NCBI GenBank assembly: GCA_951812925.1
Contig: OX638371.1
Span: 79,741,697-79,805,696, forward strand
Direction: 5' to 3'
DNA length: 64,000 nt
Origin: Calliopum simillimum
Lineage: Eukaryota > Arthropoda > Insecta > Diptera > Lauxaniidae
The notes beneath the pieces were generated by a model, which saw only the letters and a list, made by a program, of their open reading frames with translations, was not told where the DNA came from and made no database searches. Of this stretch, positions 21,780-33,342 are shown in pieces. The translations under genes were made by a program, and so were the position numbers. The stretch's first letter is position 1. Each line of letters begins with the position of its first letter.

Positions 21780-22870
21780 TGTAAATAAAATTTGTGTCCA
21801 TGTCTTTTGCCAACTTTAAAGATCTAAGCTATGCCCACTAAAAATTGAAATGCATGTCTAGGATGCTTTCAAAACATTTCAAGAGTTGGATTTCGACAAA
21901 AAAATAAAAAAACTGAAACCAAATAGTGCCATGAAAAAAAATGCTTTCTGAGTTTGTATACTGCTATTAAAAACACGGTTTACATTTTAAATAAAAAAAT
22001 AAAATAAAATACGAAAAATATGATAAAATAGAAAAATCTGAAACAAAAATGAAATTCCACACAACTGGCCAGTTAAGAGCATACTTTTATTGCAGCTGAA
22101 GTTTTTTTTTTTTTTTGCTACTGCTCTAATACACCAACTATCAAAGCTACTACATTTTCTACTACTATTTTGTTTGTGCAATTTTCTTTGGTTTGCAGCA
22201 TTCACTTTTTTTTCTCTCCATCATAGAAAGGACATTTTGCGGCTGCAAAGTGCTATGGCATTTAATGGTTTTATATTATATAGACACAGCGCAGCATACA
22301 CTTGAGTTAAGTAGGTCGTTATCGTTGAGTCAGATAAAAATCTAAATACCTATTGAGGAAAGCTTATATTTAAGGTGCCCTTCAAATTTGACCTGCTTTT
22401 GTGTGGCAAATTTTTTTTTTTTTTTTTTTCCAAATAAAAGTTGCGTTTTTATTTTTACTCTTTTTATATGCAAAATTTTATGAATTTTATGTTTAGTGAT
22501 ATTTTTGCAGTAGGCAGGTTATTTAAATTGGCTTCCATCGATGGTGACGTCGTAAAATGACGCAGCTGTTATGGCCAGTCATCGGTTTCTATTTTTATTT
22601 TAGGCACTTTCGATTTATTTTTTATCCACACACAAATGTTGAAAAATCCTTTTTTTTTTTTCTTCTTCTCTTTTTTTTTTTTGTGTTTTTTGCCTAATGC
22701 TGTGAAAGTATTTTTGTGTTTTGCGCTAAAATGTCAACGATGCTTTTATGTGGCTTTTTCTGGTTGCCTCTTTAAATGGACACAATTTTTGTTTTCAAGC
22801 TGCCTGTTTTGGAGGCTGTTCCATGAAGTAGTGTTTGCAAATATACGTGAAATGGTGAAAACTTCGACAT
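21780..22870. other. T-rich non-coding stretch
   Basis: Long T runs near 22100, 22410 and 22650-22680. Open frames here are low-complexity and not supported. Confidence 0.55.
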
Positions 22871-22875
22871 ATGTA

Positions 22876-24173
22876 AGAACTGCCCCAGAAAAATTTGACG
22901 CTTTTATTCCTTAAGATTATGATTTACCTGATGATCGTGCAGGTCGAAATATGGGTGCTATATTTTCTATATAACATGACGATTAAAAAAATATATAACG
23001 CTTGGCAAACAAACTTTAGACGATAAAAATATCTAGCAATCAAGAAAAAAAGAGCAAACTCATTTTGTACACTTGCATGCAAAAACGAGAATTAAAATAT
23101 TCAGCCATAGCTAAAAAAACAGGTGCATCAAAAATCACTGTCCAAAGGATTATTTCGAATTAAAAAAAGGGTCAACTTATTATGCGGACAAAGAGTTTAG
23201 GTAGAAAAGCCAGTATAAACCCACAATTGGTGAAAAAAGTGAAGCGCCTTTTTAATCAGAATCCCAACACTTCAGAACGAGATATGGTTGCCAGAGCAGG
23301 AACCTCAAAATTTTCTACAAACAGACTAAAGAAAAAACTTAAGCTAAGAACCTACAGAGTTCAAAAAGTACCAAACCGTTCCGATAAAAAGCAGTTAGAG
23401 GCTCAAAAGCGAGCTCGAAAGTTATATGTCGGTTACCTGACTTAGTTTGACTGCTGCATAATGGACGATGAAACATACATTAAGGCAGATTTAAAACAGC
23501 TAACAAGACACGAATTTCACACCTGTTCGGAGGAGGGGCAGATACAGAGCAAATTTAAAGAGAAGAAAATTACAAAATTTCCCAAGCAGTATATGGTTTG
23601 GCAGGCCATATGCACCTGCGGTCTGAGGAGCATTTTTTTTGTAACACTGGGCACAATTAACTCAAAAATTTGTATTGATGAATGCTCTGAAAAACGTTTT
23701 TTGCCATTTATTCGTGAGCACGGAGGTACTGTAATGTTCTGGCCTGATTTAGCAACCTCTCACTACTCTAGAGCCACCATAAAATGGTACAAAAGCAATA
23801 ATGTAAATTTTGTTCCCAAAAATGCGAATCCACCTAACTGCCCACAGCTTCGTCCTATTGAGAGATATTGGGCTCTAATGAAATCAGATCTTCAAAAGAG
23901 TAAAAGCACTGCAAAAAATTTAAAAGATTTCAAAAATAGGTGGCGAAGGTCGTACGGTACTGTCGACGAAACAACTGTACAATACTTAATGAAGGGTCTT
24001 AAGAAAAAAGTAAAATATTTTTATATAAAATAAATATTTGTTAATAGTGTAAGGTTATTTATGTTTGTTATACTACTCACTAATAAATAAAAAAACAAAA
24101 TTTAAAAAAAAATTCATTACTTTTTTCTTTTTTTAATGAAAAACAAAGGGACAAATTTTTCCGGGACAGTCCT
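22876..24173 (+). mobile_element. DD37E-type Tc1/mariner-like element, copy 2
   Basis: A 1298-bp element with ends AGAACTGCCCC and GGGACAGTCCT and TA flanks at 22874-22875 and 24174-24175. Terminal repeats differ by a few substitutions between ends and from copy 1. It carries the better-preserved transposase. Copy 1 and copy 2 share CATATG immediately before the TA at one end, perhaps a target preference. Confidence 0.92.
23002..24033 (+). pseudogene. DD37E transposase, one frame with in-frame stops (copy 2)
   Basis: From 23077 to 24033 one reading frame is interrupted only by TAA after TVQRIISN (about 23161) and TAG after YVGYLT (23443-23445). A third stop lies near 23017 upstream. The N-terminal part has a helix-turn-helix pattern (SAIAKKTGASKITVQRI). 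The catalytic triad is visible: Asp in MDDETYIK (23461), Asp in FWPDLATSHYS, Glu in LRPIERYWALMK, with 37 residues between the second Asp and the Glu. That spacing defines the DD37E lineage known from mosquitoes and other animals. The first TTG-led frame has no ATG. Inactive as it stands. Confidence 0.9.
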
Positions 24174-24352
24174 TATGTAATTGTAGAACTAATGTAAGAT
24201 GTTTTGAAGAGTCGCAGTGCTGAATATGAGATAAAGTACATAGGTTCAAATGAAATAATTTTTAGCAGGCAGTTTGGGTAAAGTAAACTTGGTCATTTTC
24301 AAAAAAAAAAAAACATGCTGTTGTCTTTATTACCATTATTATATCATTATTA

Positions 24353-25252
24353 TTGGGTGTACAACTTAAAAACCGGAATTTGAAGGTGGATGTCCGTACT
24401 AACAAATATTGTGAAAGCTCGAACTTTATATATATGTCATTTTGAAGATACATTTGACAGCTGTCAAAATCAGTCAACAAAACAATTTTATCTTGTGTGC
24501 ATCATTATTATTTTTCACGGTGAATAACTTCGAAAATTGGAGAAGAAGACAGCATTTGCGGGAGGTTCTGTTGGGTCATTTTTTTGCAAAGAAAACTGCT
24601 GCGGAAAGTCATAGTTTGCTTGTAGAAGTTTATGGGGACTATGTTTCAGCTGAATCAAGCTGTCGTGAGTGGTTTCGACGGTTTAAAAGTGGTTATTTTG
24701 ATGTCGAAGACAAAGAACGTCCTGGTCAGGACCTGCTAGGTGTGATCCATTATGAGCTGTTGCCAGGTGGCCAAACCATTAATGCTCAATTCTATCGTCA
24801 ACAATTGATCCAATTGAAGCAGAAAATCCAGGCAGAGCGGCCAACGTATGCGACCAGACATGAGTCAATCATTTTCCACCGCGATAACGCTCGGCCACAT
24901 ATTGCTGCCCCAGTCAAAAATTACCTGGAAAACAACGGATGGGAAATCTATACAAACCCGCCTTATAGCCCAGACCTTGTACCATCAGACTACCATTTGT
25001 TCCGATCGATGCAGAATGCCCTATCAGGAATACGCTTTACTTAAGTTCAAGATATCAAAAATTGGCTCGATTCATTTTTGGCCGCCAAGCCGGCGCAATT
25101 TTTTTGGGATGGAATTCATAAATTGCCTGAAAGATGGGGAAATGTTGTAGCTTCCAATGGACAATACTTTGAATAAAATATATTGTAACATTTTTCCACA
25201 ATAAAGCATCAAATTTCGCTAAAAAATTCCGGTTTTTAAGTTGTACACCCAA
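24353..25252 (+). mobile_element. mellifera-type mariner, copy 1, internally deleted
   Basis: 900 bp. Terminal inverted repeats of about 29 bp start TTGGGTGTACAACTTAAAAA and are exact at the two ends. TA flanks them at 24351-24352 and 25253-25254. A copy at 60562-61769 is 1208 bp; the difference is largely one internal deletion joined near 24728. Confidence 0.95.
24520..25176 (+). pseudogene. mariner transposase with large internal deletion, copy 1
   Basis: The start position of copy 2 (ATG at 60729) is GTG here. The N-terminal region reads NNFENWRRRQHLREVLLGHF, FAKKTAAESH and WFRRFKSGYFDVEDKERPGQ, the mellifera-subfamily helix-turn-helix domain. It is then joined directly to LLGVIHYELLPGGQTINAQF, so the first catalytic Asp region is deleted. 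The second Asp is in FHRDNARPH and the third in PPYSPDLVPSDYHLF, with a further small deletion before PPYSPD. A stop follows GIRFT in one frame. Cannot be active. Confidence 0.92.
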
Positions 25253-25261
25253 TATTATTTT

Positions 25262-25790
25262 TGTACCCTGCACCCAAGGTATATTCACTTTGTCCTTCCG
25301 TTTGTAACGCAGACAAGGAGGCGTGGCAGATATAGAAAAGTTTATATATTATTGATCAGCGCCACCTCATGAGTCGATATAGCCATGGCTGGCTGGGTGG
25401 CTGGCTGTGTGTTGAAATAAACTTTTTGGGAAAACTGAGCAAGATAATTCAATGAAATTTAGTACACTGCCGTCGTCAAAGTTAGCTCGGGGGATTGAAA
25501 ATGAGCAAAATCGGTCTACAGACACGCCTACCACCCATACAAAAAATATATTCAAAATGCAGTTTTAGGAGTATTTTTCACGGCAATACAACCAAAATAC
25601 ACAGAAATACTACGAATTATAAGTGAAAGCTCTGAGTAAAAGCTGAGCGAATTCGGTCAAGAGGGCGTGGCGCCTCCCATACAAGCAAAAGCTTCAAAAC
25701 GCTATTCTGTAAGCGTTTTTTGAGATATTCGAACCAAATTTCATTCAGACACTAAAAACTATAAACGCAAGCTCTGAAAATCTCCTTATT
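25262..25790 (+). repeat. GAGGGCGTGGC repeat family, copy b
   Basis: Begins TACCCTGCACCCAAGGTATA, runs through GTCCTTCCGTTTGTAACGCA, GGAGGCGTGGCAG, GAGTCGATATAGCCATGGC and GAGGGCGTGGCGCCTCCCAT. It starts about 10 bp after the mariner end. A similar sequence type is widespread in fly genomes, but the class is not determined here. Confidence 0.85.
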
Positions 25791-25799
25791 TTCTTTTAA

Positions 25800-27170
25800 T
25801 CCTCCATAAGGCTTCACTAATTAAAATAAAATTCAGAATGTAGAGAGACTCCACAGGAATGGATTTATTTTGTAGTGTACAGTTACGAACCCTAATTATG
25901 AAAATGCAATTATATGAGACTACTTTCTACGAAGTTCATCATTTAATTGCGACCATTTTTTGGAAGGGATAAATTATCTATAATTTTCTACATTACCTAC
26001 TTTATTCATGAAATAACCCAAAGAAATTTGTTTTAATGCAATAGGTATATGTATTTGTGTCTATCTTCATACATGTACGTGCGCTTGGCAATATGCATTT
26101 ATGTCATCGCACTCATTCCGTTGGCTTTGTTTTCGTTGACATTAAGTGACAATGAAAAGTATTTTCTCAGGCATTTGCTTTTTCAACGATGTCATTTTTT
26201 TGATACATTTGTAAATGTTCCTACGTATACATGTGTATTTGTATGTGTGTATGTGTTGGCTAAATAGCATTTTGCCCAAATTTTACAAAATGCCGCTATG
26301 TATGTGCATGTGTAATATGAACTCTTATGGCATGCTGCTTCTATGAAACTTTTCCATGTAAATGTGCTGGTTCGTTACGCGCGCTGCCAGCGGAAATTTG
26401 CTTGATTCATAATATATGTATGCATACAGACACATTGATACATACAAGCATTGCAACGTGACGTAGTAATAGTAGCTGCCTGCTTTTGTCCACTCGTTTT
26501 TCTGTTTTTTTTTTCTAATTTTGTATGTCCTGCATGAATGGTGAATTTGTGTCATGTCCTTTGCATGTGGTGATAATGAACATCAGTGTTAGAAGCAGCA
26601 GTGATTTACTTTGCATTTTTATCATTATTCTTCTTTTTGGTGCGTATATGCATATCTACATACTTACATATGTTTGTATGCGTCTATGAGTTTGATATAA
26701 ACTTTTTTGGTCACCCTTCACAGTCAGCGTTACCAAATGTGACCTTAATTTTGTGACGTACTGGCGAGCGCTTATGCATTTTTTACTGTGATTAATAGAA
26801 AAGTTGAAATAGCAAAAAAAATCCAAAAAAATATAAAATTTATATTAAACAAAGTTTTAATTAAAATCTAAATTTTGTATAGTGTGCTTTTAGGCAAATT
26901 GGGTGGACACTGACCACCAACGTTGTGGTAAATGTAAAATTGTGTCAATGAACACATGTGAAGTGCACAATTTTAAATTTTATGTGATTAAATTGTTTTT
27001 TTATTTTTTGGGATATAGGAAAATTTACAAAAAAGAGATGGACTGTAAAGGTTTTCTGACACTAAAAGCTTAAAACAATCCATTAAAAGTGAATTTTCTT
27101 AACACTTTTCAACTCCAGTTTTATAATTAAGTAATTCTTGGAAAAGGTAAGAAAAGCTAGTAAGGGTGTT
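25800..27170. other. non-coding stretch with TG/TA-rich microsatellite
   Basis: Dinucleotide-rich tracts around 26050-26250 and 26640-26700. Open frames here look like low-complexity chance ORFs. Confidence 0.5.
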
Positions 27171-27174
27171 ACCT

Positions 27175-27925
27175 TTGGCCTGGCCAAACATCAAATACCC
27201 TATACTGCAGTGTTTTGAAAATTTTGCTTATATGGAAGGTGCCACGCCCTCTTGTCTAAGTTCACACAGTTTTTGCTCGGAGCTTGCATTTATAGTTCTT
27301 AGTATCTATGTGCAATTTAGTTGGATTGTCTAAAAAAATGTTTTGAGTATAGCGTTTTGAAACTTTGCTTATATCGGAGGTGTTACGCCCTATTGTCCGA
27401 GTTCATTCAGTTTTTCATCAGAACTTACGTTTATAGTTCTTAGTGTCTGAGTGAAATTTAATTGGGTTTTCAGCATAGCGTTTTGAAACTTTTGCTTATA
27501 TAGGAGGTGCCACGCCCCCTTGTCCGAATTTGCATAGTTTTTTACCAAGAGCTTTGGCTAACTATTTCTAGTATTTATGTGCATATTGGTTGCATTTTCA
27601 TGAAAAATACTCTTAAAGTTGCATTTTGAATATATTTTTTGTATGGGCAGTAGGCGTGTCCGTGGACCGATTTCGCTCATTTTCAATCCCACGAGCTAAC
27701 TTTTACGACAAATCCTACACACAAATTTTATTGAATTATCTTGAGTAGTTTTCCCGTAATAAATATTTCCACGCACAGACAGCCAGCCAGACAGACGGAC
27801 ATGGCTGTGTCGACTCAGGAGGTGACGATGATCAAGATTATATACAATTTTCTATACCTGCCACGCCTCGTTCTTTGTGTTACAAACGGATGGACGAAGT
27901 GAATATACCCTGGGTGCAGGGTATA
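27175..27925 (-). repeat. GAGGGCGTGGC repeat family, copy c (inverted)
   Basis: Minus-strand copy with the family start ATACCCTGCACCCAGGGTAT at about 27925-27905 and the family end AGGGTATTTGATGTTTGGCC near 27200. It contains three blocks each with the complement of GGGCGTGGCACCTCC. It is the most complete copy; ends ATACCCT...AGGGTAT are short inverted repeats. Confidence 0.87.
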
Positions 27926-27929
27926 AAAA

Positions 27930-30110
27930 TTGTTAAAAAAGTTTTCGAACATAAGCCTATGTCAGTACCGAATTCCATGAAAATCAGTGCAGCAGTTAAG
28001 AATTGACAGCGTGTTATACCATTAGGGGCGTTGCTTCGTGAATTAAAAAACATAATGGTCGTTTTGTCTTTTGCTAGAGCTAACTCTATCTCCGTATAAA
28101 AATCGATGCAATGGTTAAACCGTGAGAGCGTTTTTCCGTTTAGGGGAGTGGCACAGCCCACTTTAAAGAAAAATATAATGCGTTGCACTGTTCCTTTTTA
28201 CGGCCTTTTCAATATAAAAAATCAAGCAAATCGGTTAAGATTTAGGTATAGAAATAGGGACTGAACCGATTTCGTTTGTCTAAGTATTTATATACTTATG
28301 TGTGCAAAGATGGCAAAATTAGGTAGTAAGCATTTTTTGCGTCAACAGATATGCCTACCTCCCATCGATAATGAACTAAAAATCTTTATCCCTAAAGGTA
28401 TGCAACCCATTTTTTTCATAAAACATACATTTACTCATCATATTGCAATCGCATTAAAGATCACATGACCTTTATCAGAAAATTGATAATTTGAATGATT
28501 TAAATGTGTCGAACTTTTTTTGATTAAAATTGAAAGAGTAGATTCTCATTACGGACGGAGGGACAAAGTTTAAGGTAAATTTTTGGAAAGTATCTTCTCC
28601 ACTTGCATCTTGACGTTAACAACAAGGGTTAAAAATTTATTGTTTTAATTCAAATATTCACAAAGCTATTTCGATCTCAACAAAAGGATAGATGATATCA
28701 TTAACATATCAGATAGTAAATTATATTGCTCTACCTCAAGTAAGTAGCTTAGCTTTTATATATTATTGCCTCAAAAAAGGGTTAAATTAACTTTAGTGCC
28801 ATGCTGTGATTCAATTAAATTTATTTTAATTAATTTTTTTAATTTATCTAATTAATTAAATCATCTTATTTTATTTGTATTTGAAAAAAAATTTTATAAC
28901 AAAACTACGCTACAAATAACTAATGCAAATATTCATGTTAAATATTTATTCAGTATGAAAAACTACTGTTAACGGCATTTTAATTAAGTTTTTATATAAG
29001 TACTACACATACAAACACTAAATATTGTAAAATATTTTAAAAATCAATAAAAACAAAAATATAAAAAAATTAAAAAAGTGTGTCGAGCCATATTTGCGCT
29101 TGTGTGATAAATCCTTTGAATTTAAATTTAAATTAAATTTAAAGTAAAAACGAAAATGGGATAAACTTTTGTTATGCCCTATATTCCCAGTATAGCTTCA
29201 TTAATGTTATAAATCCTAGTTAAGCCTTTGACACTCACACCGACATACCTTTACATGCAGTGGGTAGCATTAACATGTTACCAACACAGGCAGAGAGCAG
29301 CCTTTTCCGTGTACGTGGGATTCACCTGATAGCAATATTTTATTTTTCAGCACCTTATGCAGTACTACACACACACATGGGCGCAGGCACACACACACAC
29401 TAACGAAGCGATGACACGCAAACATATAAAAATAGGTATTATCAAGTAGTCAGAGTACGCACAGTGCTAAGTGTGCAATTAAAGAGTGGAAAAATAGGTT
29501 TGGTTTGGGCACAGTTTGCAGAAAACAGAAAGAAAAAATTACATTATAAGCCTTATATTGCAGCTGTTCAAATTTAATAATTTTCAAAATTTGAAAATTT
29601 AGCTTAAGGGCAAGAGATAAAAAAAATTATGATTATTTTCATGAAATTTAGTCCAAATTCTAATCTATAGTTCAAATTTTAGTAATGTATTCAATATGCT
29701 GTATGCTTTGAACTCCTGTTAGTTTTTTATAAACATTTTTCTAGTTTTAACACAATTTTCTTTAAGTTTTTAGGGTTTTTATCGAACCCTGCATGTCAGA
29801 GACAACGAAAAAGGTTTTACCTTAAATGTGTGGACTTTTGTTAGTTTCTTCACATCTCGGATGGAAAGGGCTTTTGATGGAAACATGCTGGCAAATCATT
29901 CCAGATGTACTAACAAAATCATGTTAGCCAATTTGCCAAAAATTCCAAAGCTTAATTTTTCGTCATTTATTAGAACTATTAGTTTACCGGTAGCCGGACA
30001 AAGTTTTATTCTCATCTGACTTGGGTCTAAGCGGTTTCTAATAAGAGCCTATGCAAATAGAGGGTATATTAGATGGTATCGATCCCCGTTTATCAAGTAT
30101 AGTACTTATA
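27930..30110. other. non-coding stretch
   Basis: 27930-28300 may continue the neighbouring repeat (phrases such as ATGAAAATCAGTGCAGCAGTTAAG). (AC)n microsatellite at about 29350-29400. No gene seen. Confidence 0.5.
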
Positions 30111-30121
30111 TCGTTGTCCAT

Positions 30122-30672
30122 GTGGGCTATATTTCATTTAAAGAAGTAATTTATCTCAAATAGTTGTACTATTTATTTCAGATTCTACCACCCTGAGGTG
30201 CCAAGAACACTTCATAGAATTGAAGCCCATAAAAAACAATAAAATTCATCTCTGCAAAGTTTACTCAAATTGTTGAAATTGAAGAAGTTATAGCGAATCT
30301 AAGACCTCAGCACAAAATTTGAAAAACAGGATGTTTCAATAACGAAAATCGCCTCCTACGACTATGCAATATTTTTTTTAGCATTTGACATTTCAAACAA
30401 TATGCAAGTAATTAACAAAAGAATCTTGCTTGGTTTTAGGGGGCAATTTTTATCCTTCAATTATTCTGTTTTTCATATTTTGTAGTGAGGTTTTAGATTC
30501 ACTATAACTTCTTCACTTTTAACAATTTGAGTAAACTTTGTAGAAATTAATTTTATAATTTTTTGTAGGCTTCAATTCTATGAAGTGTCTTTGGCACCTT
30601 ACGGTGTTAGAAACTGAGATAATGAGTACAACTAATGAGTATTACTCCTATGAATGAAATATAGCCCATATT
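30122..30672. repeat. 550-bp palindrome
   Basis: The left arm 30122-30385 (GTGGGCTATATTTCATT, ACTTCATAGAATTGAAGCC, AGTTTACTCAAATTGTT) is inverted at 30400-30672 with moderate divergence. The centre is near 30392. No coding capacity. Confidence 0.88.
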
Positions 30673-30679
30673 GAGATAT

Positions 30680-32450
30680 TTACAACGATTTACTACATAA
30701 GATGATCGGACGTCAAATGGCGGAGCTATACGCTTAGAAGCTTATTTGGAGGTAGAAAAAAAAATTTTTTTCGTTGGTGTACCTTTAAGGATCTTGAAGT
30801 AGAAAACTGTTGAAGCAAATTTCACGAAAACTTTTTGGAGAACATTCGGTGACACAACCAAAAGCTCGGCGACATTTTGAGGAACGTTAAAGCAACGAAT
30901 TAAATGTTTGAAATCTAAAAGAAGTAAAGCAAACTACTCAAACAAATTTGTGGCATCTTATTAAAAACCACCAATCTCGAAATTGACAATTTTTCAGTCG
31001 AGCTAAAAAACTTCTTTACTGCTACTCAATAATGTGGCTGAGTTTCGTTGATGCAACGTTAAATCTACTTTTTCAATAAATTTTCGCTAGCTTTGCACCA
31101 GCAGTTGCCAAATTGTTGTCTATTTTTGATAAGCAACACTTCACCGCACAAATCGCGGCAAATTTAAATATTGCGTGATTTATGGGACAACCTTATATCT
31201 CTCGAACTAAAAATCATTGAGACATAACAATCACACCAAAAGAAGTGTTATTAAATTTTATATGTATAAGTCTACAGATATTTAAAAAAACTTTTGTCCC
31301 CAAATTTCATTGAAAACTGCATACTGTGCACCGTGGCCACCACTTTACTTTGACATAAAGCAAAACATTTAAAAAATGTTTAACAATCATGTGTATGTTT
31401 TTATTGTTGTTGTTGTATCTCACTTTGCTATTGTTGTTGTCGTTTGTAGCCTCTGCCGCTAGTGGGTGTGTTGCGTGTTTGTTGCTACTCTACACAGTTG
31501 AGTTGGTGTCAGTCGACGTGTTCATGTCATGGCGCAATTCAACTGGATTTAATGTTGTTTACAAATGCTATTAATATGTGTGTTTGTTGTGCAAGTGTGT
31601 ATGTGACTCTTAAGTGAGTGTGTGTTTGTGCATTAATATCTGTCCAACTATCATTGTAAAAATAGTAACTACACAACAATAGCAACAATTGTTGACATCA
31701 AACACTTTCACCATCATCAACGTTTTGTATTTTAGATGTAGTGGTGGGAGCACAATTCTGGTTTTTCTGGTGCCTTTTTTGCTTTTGTTATGTCAACAAT
31801 ATTACTATTTTTTTGTTTATGTTGTTGCTTTTTGTTGACTTTCCATCATCAGTGCTGTTCCGGGGGACGATTTTTTTTTGCTTTTCACTATTCTGAGCCT
31901 TTTTCCCCCATGCTGTTGTTTCATGTCAGATGATAAATTATAATGAAATTTAGCTTTGATTTTGACTTTCAACTGTTTTACATTTTGGTAGTTTTGGTAC
32001 GTTTTCCTTTTTTTGCATTTGTTCTGGCTGTTGTATTCTTCTTAATTATATCATCAGTCTTATGTCGAGAGATTAATATGGATTAAGTGCTCTGGTTGTG
32101 GTTTAATCTTTAATGGAAATGTTATAATGGGATTGATCTGAAATTTTTTTTTTTTTGAATTTTTAAGGTCTGTTGTTATTAATAATAAGGGTTATTATTG
32201 CAGATTTTTTGACTTTTCTATACTCTATGCTTCATGTTTTTATAAAGCAAAACACAGTGTTTTTAAAATCCAGCAAAGATAAGATACGTTAGATTTAAAT
32301 GTCCTTTTCTTTTTATTTACCTGCAGCAACCTTAAAAATAGAACGTAAACATTAGCAAAAGTCTCGAGTCTGATTCAAAAATATGAGTATTACTCAGAAA
32401 CCACTTATTTGATTTCAGCAATCATTATTATTATCATATGAAGGCTCAGG
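30680..32450. other. non-coding stretch with TTG trinucleotide tracts
   Basis: TTG-rich tracts at about 31395-31440. No gene or element end recognised. Confidence 0.5.
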
Positions 32451-32459
32451 ATTACACTG

Positions 32460-33110
32460 CAACCTACAAAAATCTTTTGTGCAGCCTCGTTCCGGACTAT
32501 CTCTAAATCTCGTCACTGCAGTTTTATAAATATTACCTTGGTTATTTGGATCTAAAATCTCGGCACTTAGATACTAAACTCTGCGTCCCACCGCAGCGGT
32601 GCAACTTCATAACACATACACTGCTGTTTTCAAATCCTCTTGACAGAGTCTACATGAATCGAGCTCGACCAGACCCATCTTCTATAGGTGATAATTAAGT
32701 TTACAGTATATTGTTGTATAATTTTATATCTTTTCTGTTGATATTTAAAATAGCTTCAACCTTAACACTTTTTAAATTGATTAATTTTTTCGCTCGTCGC
32801 ATGCCCTCTTAGGCTCTTCTGTCCAGAAGACTGTATATCTTCCCACTCCAGAATTAAGTTATTTTTAAGCTGTTCACTTCGTAGAATTGTTATGAGTCTA
32901 TGAAAGTATTGAATGCACTACCTGTTTTGGCCAAGTGGTCTGCCTTTTCATTATCTTCATGCCTCTCGTGGCCTGGTACGGTTTGAAGTAGTTCAAAACA
33001 GACCCAGACTTTCTTTGAGTGTATTGAAAAATCACTTATGATTTTAGAGTCGCCTGACTGTCTGAATAAATACGTATGTCTGTACTGGAAGTACCCAACG
33101 CAGACACTTT
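32460..33110 (-). pseudogene. non-LTR retrotransposon remnant with RNase H motifs
   Basis: Minus-strand fragments read STDIRIYSDSQATLKS near 33085-33040 and VPGHERHEDNEKADHLAKTG near 32980-32925. These match the RNase H pattern of insect LINEs: DSQA carrying a catalytic Asp, and GHxxxxxNExAD carrying the last His/Asp. Further downstream, near 32640-32560, CYEVAPLRWDAEF resembles the C-terminal Cys/His region. Several frame shifts and stops separate them, so this is an old dead copy, probably of R1 or a related RNase-H-bearing clade. Confidence 0.75.
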
Positions 33111-33342
33111 TTGGCGCACAAAAAAATTTGGAAGCAGTCTAGTAAGCACGTTTGCGTATTTTAATTATACAGACATGGAATTGCTCATTATAAAATAGAA
33201 AGGTTTTTTTATCCCGATTCCAAATTTTGTCAGAAAAAACACTATAGAGTTTATTCTATCTACTCTTCATAAAAATCGGTGGCCACCCACTTTTTAAAAA
33301 AAGTTTTATTCTGTGTCTGTTGTTTCTCTTTACAATATATAT

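Noticed and set aside
22636..22914. Phe-rich 92-codon frame upstream of DD37E copy 2
   Set aside because: Driven by poly-T tracts and runs into the terminal repeat of the transposon.
29390..29410. CRISPR-like or regulatory repeat
   Set aside because: It is an ordinary (AC)n microsatellite; nothing in the window resembles spaced identical repeats with unique spacers.
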